A stretch of 64,000 nucleotides of DNA from positions 30,999 through 94,998 of the forward strand of contig NZ_JAVDPZ010000015.1 of NCBI RefSeq assembly GCF_031453995.1. The letters run 5' to 3'. Below the pieces are notes generated by a model, which ran no database searches, was not told the origin of the DNA, and saw nothing but the letters and a program-made list of their open reading frames with translations. Shown here in pieces: positions 25,563-35,252 of the stretch; position 1 is the first letter of the stretch; each line of letters begins with the position of its first letter. The position numbers were made by a program, and so were the translations under genes. The stretch comes from Nitrobacter vulgaris (GTDB taxonomy: Bacteria > Pseudomonadota > Alphaproteobacteria > Rhizobiales > Xanthobacteraceae).

Positions 25563-26504
25563 ATGATGTTTCGAACTATTGTTATAGTCGGTTGTGCAGC
25601 TTTTGCGAGCGCTGCCCTCGTCGTTGCCGCGCCTTCTGCGCGCGCCCAAATTGGTAATATTTTTTCAGACTCCCCGCCGCGTCCGCCCGGCGCGATTCCA
25701 CAGGGTCAGGTCGCGCCTGAGGACGACGAGGAAGAAGTGCCCGACTTGCCGCAACAAGGACGGGTGCTGCCGGCGCCCATGCATCCTGCGCCGGGGCAAG
25801 GTGCTCCACCGCCCGGCCCGGTTCAGTCCCAGCCACTGCCGCCGCCGCCCGGCACCACCGTGGTTCCGCAGAATTCCCCAAGTGGCAATGCTCCAGGTGG
25901 CGTAGCGGTCGCGCCGCCTTCACCTCCTAAGGCTCCCGAACAGAGTTCCACGCGACCGGCGCCGCCAACGCCGGCCACGCTGCAACCCGGCGACGAGGTC
26001 GTCACCGAGGCCCCGGCCGAGAAGGTTGTGAACAAGAAGGCGGCATTTTCCGGCCTCGACAAGATCACCGGTCGCATCATCCATTTTGATGAGGATGTCG
26101 GAGAAACAGTGCAGTTCGGCGCGCTGCGGGTGAAGACCAACGCTTGCTACACGCGGCCCGCGACCGAGGCCGCTAATACTGACGCCTTTGTCGAGGTCGA
26201 TGAGATCACGCTTCAGGGCGAGGTGAAGCGGATTTTCTCCGGCTGGATGTTCGCGTCAAGCCCAGGCCTGCATGGCGTTGAGCATCCGATCTATGACGTC
26301 TGGTTGACCGACTGCAAGGATCCGGAGACGACTGTTATCGCCGCGCAGCCGGATGAGCCGAAGCCCGCGCCGCCTTCGACCAAGCGCCCACGGCCATCCG
26401 CGCGCCAGTCGCGTCAGCCGGCACCGCCATCCCAACCGGCGCCATCGCCTCCGCCACAACGGCAACCGCAGGGCAATCCTTCGTTCCCGCCATTCGGGCG
26501 ATAG
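25563..26504 (+). CDS. DUF2155-domain exported protein
   Basis: A 313-residue protein with a signal peptide (SAALVVAAPSARAQ), a long Pro/Gln/Gly-rich linker (about 40-145) and a DUF2155 domain (about 150-265): AAFSGLDKITGRIIHFDEDV, FGALRVKTNACYTRP, AFVEVDEITLQGEVKRIFSG, and a terminal WLTDCKDP cysteine. The tail is again Pro/Gln-rich. The gene is regularly linked to NDUFA12 and aat in this bacterial group. Function is unknown; the location is presumably periplasmic. Confidence 0.88.
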   Translation: MMFRTIVIVGCAAFASAALVVAAPSARAQIGNIFSDSPPRPPGAIPQGQVAPEDDEEEVPDLPQQGRVLPAPMHPAPGQGAPPPGPVQSQPLPPPPGTTVVPQNSPSGNAPGGVAVAPPSPPKAPEQSSTRPAPPTPATLQPGDEVVTEAPAEKVVNKKAAFSGLDKITGRIIHFDEDVGETVQFGALRVKTNACYTRPATEAANTDAFVEVDEITLQGEVKRIFSGWMFASSPGLHGVEHPIYDVWLTDCKDPETTVIAAQPDEPKPAPPSTKRPRPSARQSRQPAPPSQPAPSPPPQRQPQGNPSFPPFGR

Positions 26505-26697
26505 TCCTGAAAGCCTCAACTACGGTTGGCCGGCCGGGAGGCAATTTTGGGTGGCGCTCTCGTGATCCGTCCGTTGCTAACAATTTATTCGCATCTGAGG
26601 GCCTATTGCTCCGATCGGCCCGTTATCGTCGGCGATTCGAAACATTGCTAATCAGCCCATACGAGTGCCGCAGCCTAATTTTCTGGAGCTACTTACG

Positions 26698-28455
26698 ATG
26701 CGTTTCATCGAGAATCTGCGAATCGGCACAAAGCTCGCGATCACATCGTTGCTCAGTGTCGTCATGGTTGTCGCACTGATCTATGCTCAGATGAGCGGTA
26801 GCGATGCGGTGCGCCAAGCTAACGAGAAAGCAGGAAATCAGAATCTGCTCGCAAAGAAAGGCATCGAAGCGAAATCATCGACTCGCGGCATGATAATCGG
26901 AGTCCGTGATATTCGTCTCGCAAGCACGCGGGCGCAGCTGCTGGCCGCACAAGAAGATGTCGTTAATCATTACAAGGCTGCACGGGGATTCATCAGTGAA
27001 GCCCTTAAGCTTTCGAAGTCGGCCGAAAACCGTGCGAGACTTGAGAAGATGAATCAGCTTGCCGACCAGTATCTGAACAATGCGGCCAAGCCGATTGGCG
27101 CAGCTCGCGGCGAATTGCTGGAGATCGAAGCAAAACAGGGTGCCGACATGAAGGCGGATGTCGGCGCAGGGCTTGCCAAGCTTGAGAATGAGGCTGTCCG
27201 ACTGACGAAGGAAGTCGCCCTACCGACAGCGAAGGAGTTGGCCGAAGTCTCGGAGAAGGTCGTCGAGTTCGCCACGGGGCGCGTTGAAGAGGAAAAAGCA
27301 GCGGCGGCACGCGAAGGAGCGTCGGCTGAACGGATCTCGATGATGCTCGGTGCCGCGGTTGCACTGCTGCTAATCGGCGCCTGCGTCTTGTCGATCGTCA
27401 CTATTGCTAAACCGATCTCGGCGCTGACCAAATCCATGCTGGAACTGGCCGAAGGCAATTTCTCGGTCGTGCTGCCAGGACTTGGCCGCAAGGACGAAGT
27501 TGGCGCCGTCGCTGCCGCCGTCGAGAGGTTCAAGGTCGTGTCCGAGCAGAAGGCTCGCGAGGAAGCCGAAGCGAAGAGGAATCAAGACGAGATTGCCACC
27601 CAGCAGCGGAAGGCCGACATGATCAAGCTGGCCGATTCGTTCGAAGCTGCCATAGGCGAGATCGTGGAAACAGTCGCGTCCGCCTCGACCGAACTGGAAG
27701 CCTCGGCCAGTACGCTGACTTCCACAGCCGAGCGGGCCCAGCACCTGACAACGACGGTTGCGGCTGCTTCCGAGGAAGCATCGACCAACGTTCATTCAGT
27801 TGCCGCCGCAACCGAAGAATTGGCATCGTCCGTCACCGAGATCGGCCGTCAGGTGCAGGAATCAGCGCGCATTGCGAATGAAGCAGTCGACCAAGCCCGC
27901 AAAACCAATGATCGCGTCGGTGAGCTGTCTCGTGCCGCGGGCCACATAGGAGAGGTCGTTGAGCTGATCAACACAATTGCAGGTCAGACAAACCTGCTTG
28001 CCCTCAACGCTACTATCGAGGCGGCTCGGGCGGGCGAGGCTGGCCGGGGCTTTGCGGTGGTTGCTTCCGAGGTGAAGGCGCTCGCCGAGCAGACCTCGAA
28101 AGCCACCGGCGAGATCGGCCAGCAAATTTCAGGCATCCAGGCCGCGACGCAGCATTCGGTCGATGCCATCAGGGAGATCGGCGGCACGATCGAGAAGCTT
28201 TCGGAGATTGCCTCGATCATCGCGGCAGCGGCGGAAGAACAAGGGGCTGCGACGCAAGAAATCTCGCGGAACGTGCAGCAGGCCTCGCAAGGGACCCAGC
28301 AGGTATCTTCCAACATTACTGACGTACGGCGCGGTGCGACGGAAACAGGCACAGCCTCGTCACAGGTGTTATCGGCGGCGCAGTCACTGTCCAGTGACGG
28401 AAACCGGCTTAAGCTCGAAGTCGGGAAATTCCTGAATTCAGTTCGAGCTGCGTAA
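26698..28455 (+). CDS. Methyl-accepting chemotaxis protein
   Basis: A 585-residue chemoreceptor. Helix 1 (about 10-31) and helix 2 (about 214-237) enclose a periplasmic helical sensor. HAMP (about 238-290) and a cytoplasmic signalling domain follow, whose tip reads IAGQTNLLALNATIEAARAG, the CheA/CheW contact region. No C-terminal CheR-tethering pentapeptide is visible. ATG 26698 is used because GGAGC lies 8 bases upstream. No che genes are in the window, so it would feed a chemosensory system elsewhere. The ligand is unknown. Confidence 0.95.
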   Translation: MRFIENLRIGTKLAITSLLSVVMVVALIYAQMSGSDAVRQANEKAGNQNLLAKKGIEAKSSTRGMIIGVRDIRLASTRAQLLAAQEDVVNHYKAARGFISEALKLSKSAENRARLEKMNQLADQYLNNAAKPIGAARGELLEIEAKQGADMKADVGAGLAKLENEAVRLTKEVALPTAKELAEVSEKVVEFATGRVEEEKAAAAREGASAERISMMLGAAVALLLIGACVLSIVTIAKPISALTKSMLELAEGNFSVVLPGLGRKDEVGAVAAAVERFKVVSEQKAREEAEAKRNQDEIATQQRKADMIKLADSFEAAIGEIVETVASASTELEASASTLTSTAERAQHLTTTVAAASEEASTNVHSVAAATEELASSVTEIGRQVQESARIANEAVDQARKTNDRVGELSRAAGHIGEVVELINTIAGQTNLLALNATIEAARAGEAGRGFAVVASEVKALAEQTSKATGEIGQQISGIQAATQHSVDAIREIGGTIEKLSEIASIIAAAAEEQGAATQEISRNVQQASQGTQQVSSNITDVRRGATETGTASSQVLSAAQSLSSDGNRLKLEVGKFLNSVRAA

Positions 28456-28521
28456 AGACACTGGCACGCGCTGGGCGCGCCAAAGGCGTTCCGGTGCGGT
28501 CGATGGCAAGTGCCGAAGATG

Positions 28522-29196
28522 TCACCCGCGGCTGGCGATGATCCGGAGCGCTTCGGCGCCTGGTACCGGCTGGTCAAGCGGCAGCGTCCCGAAATCGGCG
28601 TCGCCTTCCAGCGCAACATCCAATAAGGCCCGATAGCGTCGGCGCGGGATTTCAATTGCACCGAATCCGCGCAGATGGTCGGTCACAAATTGGGTGTCGA
28701 GCAAGACGAAGCCTCCCGCGATCAATCGGGCGACCAGATGCACGAGCGCGACCTTCGACGCGTCCCGCACGACATGGAACATGCTCTCCCCAAAAAACGC
28801 GCGGCCGAGCCTGACGCCATAGAGGCCGCCCGCGAGTTGGTCATTTTGCCAGACCTCGACACTGTGACAATGGCCGAGTTCGTGCAGACCTACATAGAGT
28901 TCGCGAATACGACGGTTGATCCAGGTATTGTCGCGTCCAGGTTGTGGCGCGGCGCAGCCATCGATCACCGCGTCGAAGGCTGTATCGACGGTCACGGTGA
29001 AGCTGTCTGATCGGACGGTGCGCGCGAGCCGCGACGGGACTCGGAAGCTCTCGAGCGGAATGACGCCGCGCATCTTCGGCTCGACCCAGAAGAGCGTCGG
29101 ATCGTCGACACTTTCCGCCATCGGAAAAATGCCGCAGGCATAAGCGCGCAGCAGCAGTTCGGGCGTGATCTCGGACGAGGCGGTCTCGCGGGACAT
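28522..29196 (-). CDS. aat: Leucyl/phenylalanyl-tRNA-protein transferase
   Basis: A 224-residue N-end rule enzyme that adds Leu or Phe to N-terminal Lys/Arg of proteins and so targets them to ClpS/ClpAP. Conserved regions are AYACGIFPMAE, WVEPKMRGVIPLESFRVPSR, HSVEVWQNDQLAGGLYGVRL and FFGESMF. Length is standard. It is separated from accC by a signalling operon on the same strand. Confidence 0.96.
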   Translation of the reverse strand: MSRETASSEITPELLLRAYACGIFPMAESVDDPTLFWVEPKMRGVIPLESFRVPSRLARTVRSDSFTVTVDTAFDAVIDGCAAPQPGRDNTWINRRIRELYVGLHELGHCHSVEVWQNDQLAGGLYGVRLGRAFFGESMFHVVRDASKVALVHLVARLIAGGFVLLDTQFVTDHLRGFGAIEIPRRRYRALLDVALEGDADFGTLPLDQPVPGAEALRIIASRG

Positions 29197-29431
29197 CCAG
29201 AGTCTTATAGCAGAGCTCTAAGTCTACCGCGTCGATAATCTGCTAAAGCGCGTCCAAAAGTTCAGACTGTTTGCCAACAGATCCCGCTCGAACAAGCGGA
29301 TACTGCATAGTGTTTTTGATCGCGCTATTTGCCTTGCCTGCAGTTCGCTTCTAATTCTGTGGAAACGAATTGAGCGCCGTTTTGAATCAGACGCCAGGTG
29401 CAGGCGCGTTTGCGGTTTGGTGCTGCCGTGC

Positions 29432-30520
29432 TCAGGCCGCGGTCGCAGATAAGGGTTCAGTGACTGGTGGAATTCCCCGGCGGAACCGCAACACGATACG
29501 CGTGCCTGCATGGGCGGGATCGCGTTCGGCTTGAGCGTCGAGCTTCTGCGCCATTGCGGAGACGATCCGCTGGCCCATCCCGGTCGAGCGCGGATCGGTC
29601 TTGGCATTGAGGCCAACACCATCGTCGGCGATTGACAGCACGACATCATCCCCATTGGTCGCGAGTTCGACGTGAATGGGGCCGGGGCCATCGGGATAAG
29701 CGTATTTGACTGAATTCATCACCAGTTCGTTGACGATGATTCCGATGGCCACGGCACGGTCGGGATCGATCTCGATCGGTTGGGCCTTCAGGTCGAGACG
29801 TGACAGTTGGTTGCCTTCGGTGGAACGTCGGAGATCCTCGAGCAGAGCTTCAAGATACTGGTTGAGCAGGACGCTCTTCAGGTCGTGTGAGGTATAAAGC
29901 CGACGATGCACCTGCGCCACTGCTGCCACCCGTCCCATTGCATTCGTAAGGGCGGCCTTGATGTCTTCCTCGGGGCTTGAGCTGGCTTGCAGGTGAAGCA
30001 GCGACGCGATGATCTGGAGGCTGTTGCCGATGCGATGATTGACCTCGCGCAGCAGCATCTCGCGCTCGGCGGCTAGCGCCGCATAGCGGTCGCGCGAGGC
30101 GCGGACCTCGGCTTCAGCCTCGTCGCGCGCTTTTCGAACGAGCGCTTGCCGGATCGCCACTTCAGCCGCGAGGTGCAACAGCGGAACGAATTCGCCGAGC
30201 GTATCTTTGACAAGATAGTCGGCAGCACCCGCTTTGAGCGCGGTCACTGCGATTTTTGAGTCTTGCGAGGCGGTGACGAACACCACGGGGGGCGCGTCGG
30301 GAATTGCCAGAATTCGTCTTAGTGTTTCCAACCCGTCCAGGCCAGGCATGTATTGATCGAGCGCTATCACATCGATGCCGCCATGCGCGATGCGTGCGAG
30401 CCCGGATTCGCCGTCGGGTGCATGCTCCACGCAAAATCCATGGCGCGTCAGGCCGCGCTCCACCAGGCGAGCCAGCGCCTTGTCGTCATCCACGTACAAC
30501 AGGGTAGGCTTGAGTTTCAT
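29432..30520 (-). CDS. Response regulator-histidine kinase hybrid (REC-HisKA_2)
   Basis: A 362-residue soluble protein. An N-terminal receiver (1-125, Asp55 in VIALDQYMPG) is joined by a coiled coil (about 128-155) to a HisKA_2 dimerisation domain and ATPase. The phosphoacceptor is probably His162 in REVNHRIGNSLQIIASLLHL, with the N box ELVMNSVKYAYP. The receiver-before-kinase order means it takes phosphoryl groups from another kinase. It is the last gene of a three-gene operon, overlapping the preceding one by four bases, so the CHASE3 kinase and the small receiver upstream are its likely partners. ATG 30520 is fixed by that overlap. Confidence 0.9.
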   Translation of the reverse strand: MKLKPTLLYVDDDKALARLVERGLTRHGFCVEHAPDGESGLARIAHGGIDVIALDQYMPGLDGLETLRRILAIPDAPPVVFVTASQDSKIAVTALKAGAADYLVKDTLGEFVPLLHLAAEVAIRQALVRKARDEAEAEVRASRDRYAALAAEREMLLREVNHRIGNSLQIIASLLHLQASSSPEEDIKAALTNAMGRVAAVAQVHRRLYTSHDLKSVLLNQYLEALLEDLRRSTEGNQLSRLDLKAQPIEIDPDRAVAIGIIVNELVMNSVKYAYPDGPGPIHVELATNGDDVVLSIADDGVGLNAKTDPRSTGMGQRIVSAMAQKLDAQAERDPAHAGTRIVLRFRRGIPPVTEPLSATAA

Positions 30521-30957
30521 GGAGCGGCCTGAGGTACCTGGATGATGGAGAAAAACAGACCGAGTTGCCGGATCGCGTTGGCGAAACTGTCGTAGTTCAC
30601 CGGCTTCGTAATGTAGACGCTGCATCCGAGTTCGTAGCAACGCTTGATTTCCTGAGAATCGTCTGTTGTCGTCAGCACGATTACTGGTGCGCACTTTAGA
30701 ACTTTGTTTTCCTTCACGCGCCGCAGGATATCGATTCCGGTCATGTCAGGCAGATTAAGGTCGAGCAGGATGAGCAGCGCCTCTCCCTTATGAGGCATAC
30801 CGTTGCCATCCGCCCCAAACAAGTAGTTGACGGCTTCCGTACCGTTGCTGAACGGCTTGATCTCATTATTGACACCGGAACGCCGAATATTGCGCTCAAT
30901 CAGCCGGGCGTGCCCTTCATCGTCTTCGATCATGATGATGGTGACTGGCGTGGTCAT
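30517..30957 (-). CDS. Single-domain response regulator (Rcp1-like)
   Basis: A 146-residue receiver protein of the Rcp1 type: IIMIEDDEGHARLIERNIRR, Asp66 in ILLDLNLPDMTGIDILRR, VIVLTTT, and YITKPVNYDSF. This type typically pairs with phytochrome-like or CHASE3 kinases. Its start overlaps the stop of the CHASE3 kinase and its stop overlaps the start of the REC-HisKA_2 kinase (ATGA at both junctions), implying coupled translation and fixed stoichiometry. Confidence 0.92.
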   Translation of the reverse strand: MTTPVTIIMIEDDEGHARLIERNIRRSGVNNEIKPFSNGTEAVNYLFGADGNGMPHKGEALLILLDLNLPDMTGIDILRRVKENKVLKCAPVIVLTTTDDSQEIKRCYELGCSVYITKPVNYDSFANAIRQLGLFFSIIQVPQAAP

Positions 30958-32486
30958 GATTGTTTGTCCCGGTTGGTGCCGATCCATGCGACAGGAAGCG
31001 TAACGGTAAATGTGCTGCCGGTATTCAGCTCTGACGAGACCGATATGGTTCCTCCGAGCCTTCGCACCAATGCACGGACGTGTGCGAGACCGATACCCTG
31101 GCCCGGCCGGTCCTGCGGTCCCGCCCGGCGGAACAGATCGAAAATACGCTGGTGATCCTTCGGATCGATGCCGCGGCCGTTGTCTGTGATCTCAAAAATC
31201 GCGAAACCGAGCTTACGCCGACCGCGGATAGCAATATCACCGGGAACATTAGATTTGAGGTATTTCAAGGCATTGTCGATCAAATTGGAGAAAATCTGTT
31301 CGATCGCGATGCGGTCGCTGACAATATCCGGCAATGGTTCGACCCGGATCTGAGCGTTGGCCTCGGCGGCCTGATGCGCCACGGTGGATGCAATGCTCTC
31401 GATCAGGTCGCGCATGGTGATCGCAGAGGGATGAAATTCGCGACGGCCCTCGCGGGTGAGGCTGAGGATCGCGCTGATCAGCCGGTCCATCTTGGCGATC
31501 GACGACTTGATGAACCCGAGCGCCTCGGTGAAATCCTGCGACAATTGCTTGTCCGGTTCGTCGAGAACCGGTTCGGTGGCGGCCGCTGAATCTTCCGTCG
31601 CCGGAGGCGGGAGGCCGCCGGGCCGGCTCAGGTCCGCGATCCGTTTGAAGAGGTCGCCGCGCAGTTCCTCGAGCTCGCTGGTGAAACCCATAATGTTGAC
31701 CAGCGGCGAGCGCAGGTCGTGGCTGACGATATAGGCGAAACGCTGGATTTCCTCATTGGCCTCGCGGAGGTCGCTGGTGCGTTCCTTGACGATGGACTCG
31801 AGATTGAGATTGTTATCGCGCAACTGGGCTTCGGCGACGTCGCGCGCGCGGCTTGAGCGTCGCACCAGGAAGATCGACAGCCCTGCGAACACCACGACCA
31901 GTCCCGAACCGATGCTGGTGATCGATGCCGAGAGCGACTGGCTTGCATCGGCCGATGTCACCCGCGCCGAGAACAGGCGACTTTCCTCAGCCCTCATCTC
32001 GCTGGCGAGGTTACGGATATGCCCCATGGTGTCACGGCCGGCCTCCTGGCGCGCGATCTCGGCAGCTTCGTTCTGCCGGTTCGCCAGCGTCAGGTCGATG
32101 CCCCGCCGCAACTGCTCGATCCGTTGATAGGTCTGCGGGATCATCTGCTGGAGCCGCTGCTGCTGATAGGGATTATCGATCGTCAGCGTCTTGAGCCGCT
32201 CGATACTCGGCGAAATCTGGCTGCCCGCTTCCTCGAAGGCGCTGCGGAATTCCGGCCTCTGCGTCAGCAGGAAGCCGCGCTGCGCGCTTTCGGCGCGCCG
32301 CATCTGCAACAGGGCCAGCGAGATTTCATTCTCGATTTCCATGCTGTGCAGAACCCAGCGTGCGTCGTGGCGTGCCTTGTTGACAAAATAGACGGACATC
32401 GCACTGATCAGCGTCAGAACCACCAGACCTGCCGTCAGCAGGATCAGCTGGCCAAGCGCAGTGCGTGACGATCTGGTGGACGTCAC
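30954..32486 (-). CDS. CHASE3-domain sensor histidine kinase
   Basis: A 510-residue membrane kinase. Two helices (about 13-35 and 190-208) flank a CHASE3 periplasmic domain (MRRAESAQRGFLLTQRPEF region). A coiled coil follows, then HisKA with His256 in AYIVSHDLRSPLVNIMGF, a Pro/Ala-rich insertion of about 40 residues (around 285-325) inside the dimerisation region, and an ATPase with NLIDNALKYLKS and GRGIDPKDHQRIFDLFRR. It heads the operon with the two receiver-containing genes downstream. The signal is not deducible. Confidence 0.92.
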   Translation of the reverse strand: MTSTRSSRTALGQLILLTAGLVVLTLISAMSVYFVNKARHDARWVLHSMEIENEISLALLQMRRAESAQRGFLLTQRPEFRSAFEEAGSQISPSIERLKTLTIDNPYQQQRLQQMIPQTYQRIEQLRRGIDLTLANRQNEAAEIARQEAGRDTMGHIRNLASEMRAEESRLFSARVTSADASQSLSASITSIGSGLVVVFAGLSIFLVRRSSRARDVAEAQLRDNNLNLESIVKERTSDLREANEEIQRFAYIVSHDLRSPLVNIMGFTSELEELRGDLFKRIADLSRPGGLPPPATEDSAAATEPVLDEPDKQLSQDFTEALGFIKSSIAKMDRLISAILSLTREGRREFHPSAITMRDLIESIASTVAHQAAEANAQIRVEPLPDIVSDRIAIEQIFSNLIDNALKYLKSNVPGDIAIRGRRKLGFAIFEITDNGRGIDPKDHQRIFDLFRRAGPQDRPGQGIGLAHVRALVRRLGGTISVSSELNTGSTFTVTLPVAWIGTNRDKQS

Positions 32487-32619
32487 CGTGATCGCATCAT
32501 GTTCGGATCGAGACAGTCTGAATCGCCCCCGCGCGGTTACCAGCTATTTGCTAAACGTCTCAATCCGCAGTCGGTTCCGCACTTCTGCCCTACATAATCT
32601 CAGTCCGGGCGGAGTGGGT

Positions 32620-33975
32620 TCAGGCTCCTGTCAGACCGCCGCTGGAGAGGTACTGCTCCAGCCAATGGATGTGGTAGTCGCCGTCGATAATGCTCGCCTC
32701 GCGAACCAGCGCCCGGAACAGGGGCAAGGTGGTCTCCACACCATCCACAACCATCTCGTCGAGTGCTCTGCGCAACCGCATCAAGCATTCGGCGCGCGTC
32801 TTGCCGTGAACGATCAGCTTGCCTACCAGCGAGTCGTAATAGGGCGGGATCACATACCCCTGATAAACGGCGGAATCGATCCGGACGCCGAGTCCGCCCG
32901 GTGGATGAAATTGCGTGATTTTGCCGGGGGAGGGACGGAAGGTGACGGGATTCTCTGCGTTGATGCGGCACTCGATCGCGTGGCCGCTCACGACGATTTC
33001 CTTCTGGGTGGCGGGAAGGTCGCCGCCGGCGGCGATACGGATCTGCTCCAGCACCAGATCGATGTCGGTGATCATCTCGGTAACAGGGTGCTCGACCTGA
33101 ATGCGAGTGTTCATCTCGATGAAGTAAAACCTGCCGTCCTCGTAGAGGAATTCGACAGTGCCGGCGCCGCAGTACCTTATCTCGCTCATGGCACGGGCAA
33201 CGGTTTCGCCGATCTTGTTTCGGGCTGCCGCCGTCAGCGCAGGCGAGGGGCCTTCTTCCCAGACCTTCTGGTGGCGCCGCTGCAGCGAGCAGTCGCGTTC
33301 TCCCAGATGAATGGCACCGCCGCGGCCATCGCCAAGCACCTGAATTTCGATGTGACGCGGCTTCTGCAGATATTTCTCCAGATAGACGGAAGCATCGCCG
33401 AACGCCGCTCGCGCCTCGTTCCCCGCGGCCGAGATCGCTATCATCAGGTCGTCGGCTGTCTTGACGATCTTCATGCCGCGCCCGCCGCCGCCGGCGGCCG
33501 CCTTCACCAGCACGGGAAAGCCGATCGCCTTGGCAATCGCCATGGCGTCGTCGTCGGGACCGATGCCGCCATCGGAGCCCGGGACCACCGGAATGCCGAG
33601 CCGCTTCGCGGTCTTCTTGGCTTCGATCTTGTCGCCCATGAGGCGAATGTGCTCGGCCTTGGGACCAATGAAATGCAGGCGATGGTCGGCGAGAATTTCG
33701 GCGAAACGGGCGTTCTCAGACAAAAAGCCGTACCCGGGATGTACCGCATCGGCGCCAGTGATCTCGCAGGCTGCCAGCAGCGCCGGGATGTTGAGGTAGC
33801 TGTCCTTCGTTGGCGGCGGTCCGATACAAACGCTTTCGTCCGCGAGCCGGACATGCATGGCGTCGGCGTCGGCGGTGGAATGTACCGCCACGGTCGCGAT
33901 ACCGAGCTCCTTGCAGGCGCGCAGGATGCGCAGGGCGATCTCGCCGCGATTGGCTATCAGGATTTTGTCGAACAT
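32620..33975 (-). CDS. accC: Acetyl-CoA carboxylase, biotin carboxylase subunit
   Basis: A 451-residue ATP-grasp enzyme that carboxylates biotin on AccB in the first step of fatty-acid synthesis. Start MFDKILIANRGEIALRILRA; ATP-binding loop AAAGGGGRGMKIV; catalytic region EMNTRIQVEHPVTEMITDID. ATG 33975 is the conserved family start. accB lies 25 bases upstream and aroQ just before it, all on the minus strand, forming an aroQ-accB-accC operon. Confidence 0.97.
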   Translation of the reverse strand: MFDKILIANRGEIALRILRACKELGIATVAVHSTADADAMHVRLADESVCIGPPPTKDSYLNIPALLAACEITGADAVHPGYGFLSENARFAEILADHRLHFIGPKAEHIRLMGDKIEAKKTAKRLGIPVVPGSDGGIGPDDDAMAIAKAIGFPVLVKAAAGGGGRGMKIVKTADDLMIAISAAGNEARAAFGDASVYLEKYLQKPRHIEIQVLGDGRGGAIHLGERDCSLQRRHQKVWEEGPSPALTAAARNKIGETVARAMSEIRYCGAGTVEFLYEDGRFYFIEMNTRIQVEHPVTEMITDIDLVLEQIRIAAGGDLPATQKEIVVSGHAIECRINAENPVTFRPSPGKITQFHPPGGLGVRIDSAVYQGYVIPPYYDSLVGKLIVHGKTRAECLMRLRRALDEMVVDGVETTLPLFRALVREASIIDGDYHIHWLEQYLSSGGLTGA

Positions 33976-34000
33976 TACTGCGTCCGCGGTTCGAACGGCG

Positions 34001-34486
34001 TCATTCAATGATGACCAGCGGCTCGCCGAACTCGACGGGCTGGCCATCCTCGACCAGAATCTGCGTGACGGTGCCCGACCGCGGCGACGGAATCTGGTTC
34101 ATGGTCTTCATGGCTTCGATAATCAGCAGCGTCTGACCTGCGGCGACCTTGGAGCCGACCTCGATGAAGGGTTTGGCGCCGGGTTCCGATGCCCAATAGA
34201 CCGTTCCGACCATTGGCGAAGGAACCATGCCCGGATGCTTGCTGATGTCGGCGACGCTCGCAGCCGGCGCGGCGGCAGGGGCGGGCGCAGCCTGATAGGC
34301 GGCCGGTACTGCCGCCCCGACGGTGACATTGCGTGCGACACGTACGCGAAGTCCGTCGCGCTCGATTTCAATTTCCGTGAGCCTGGTCTCGTCGAGCAGC
34401 GCAGCGAGCTCGCGGATCACATCGCTCTCCTCGCGCGTTTCGTTGCCGGTTTTGATTTTTGTAGGTTCTCCGGGCTGGCGGGACAT
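34001..34486 (-). CDS. accB: Acetyl-CoA carboxylase, biotin carboxyl carrier protein
   Basis: A 161-residue carrier. The N-terminal helical region leads through an Ala/Pro linker (about 60-80) to the biotinyl domain. Biotin is attached to Lys127 in IIEAMKTMNQI, and the thumb region is present (SEPGAKPFIEVGSKVAAG). The gene sits between aroQ and accC. Confidence 0.97.
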   Translation of the reverse strand: MSRQPGEPTKIKTGNETREESDVIRELAALLDETRLTEIEIERDGLRVRVARNVTVGAAVPAAYQAAPAPAAAPAASVADISKHPGMVPSPMVGTVYWASEPGAKPFIEVGSKVAAGQTLLIIEAMKTMNQIPSPRSGTVTQILVEDGQPVEFGEPLVIIE

Positions 34487-34531
34487 GATCTCGATCCGAA
34501 ACTTTCTGGGAAAATGACTGATATGTCAGGG

Positions 34532-34993
34532 TTACTTTTTCGACGAGCTCACCGCGCCGATTTTGGCGGCAAGGCCATTGATCGCTAGTCGGTAGCCATC
34601 AATCCCGAAGCCGGACAGGCTTGCGAACGCGGCTTTTGCCGTGAAGGAATGATGTCGGAAGTCCTCGCGCGCATGGATGTTGCTGATATGAACTTCGACG
34701 GTCGGAATTTTGACGGCAACGAGCGCGTCATGAAGTGCAATAGAGGTGTGCGAGTAGCCGCCGGCGTTGATGACGATACCGGCCGCCTGTTTTGCATGAG
34801 CCTCATGGATGAAATCGATCAGTTCGCCCTCACGATTTGACTGGCGGCAATCCGCAGCCAGTCCAAAATCGGTGGCCGTTTCGGTGCAAAGCTTTTCGAC
34901 GTCAGCAAGGGTGGCGCGACCATAGGTGTCCGGCTCTCTCGTCCCTAGCATATTAAGGTTCGGGCCGTTGAGCACGTAAATCGTTTTGGCCAT
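34532..34993 (-). CDS. aroQ: 3-dehydroquinate dehydratase, type II
   Basis: A 153-residue dodecameric enzyme of the shikimate pathway. NGPNLNMLGTREPDTYG holds the catalytic Arg and Tyr, SNREGELIDFIHEA the lid region, and INAGGYSHTSIALHDAL the catalytic His. It is first in the aroQ-accB-accC order, an arrangement also seen in other alphaproteobacteria. Confidence 0.97.
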   Translation of the reverse strand: MAKTIYVLNGPNLNMLGTREPDTYGRATLADVEKLCTETATDFGLAADCRQSNREGELIDFIHEAHAKQAAGIVINAGGYSHTSIALHDALVAVKIPTVEVHISNIHAREDFRHHSFTAKAAFASLSGFGIDGYRLAINGLAAKIGAVSSSKK

Positions 34994-35252
34994 CTGAATT
35001 CCCGAAACGGTCTCCGCCGCTGCGCGCCGGGGTTCGGGTCGTTATATGTAACAAGGGAGCTAAGGGGAAGCCTGAACACTCTCGGATTCGGTTTCAATAT
35101 ACCTCACGCTATTCGCGAGGAATCTTTTAGAACATACGGAAATTATTCGTTAACCAACGTGAACCTGGTACGGAGTGGGCGTCGCCCAGTTGAGCGGTCC
35201 CCCGCGGCACGGGTCCAGGATGGAGGACCCGCGCCGCCAATAGGAACTTAGA
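34994..35252. other. Intergenic region with a GC-rich hairpin
   Basis: Should hold the aroQ promoter. At 35204-35237 GCGGC-A-CGGGTCC pairs with GGACCCG-C-GCCGC around a short loop, with one mismatch. It follows the DUF1236 gene on the minus strand but has no T-run, so it is an atypical terminator or an mRNA-stabilising hairpin. Confidence 0.55.

Noticed and set aside
29224..29691. 155-codon minus-strand frame
   Set aside because: It overlaps the end of the REC-HisKA_2 kinase in another frame and has no own features.
32461..34011. 516-codon plus-strand open frame
   Set aside because: It is the antisense of accC, which has complete family motifs on the minus strand.
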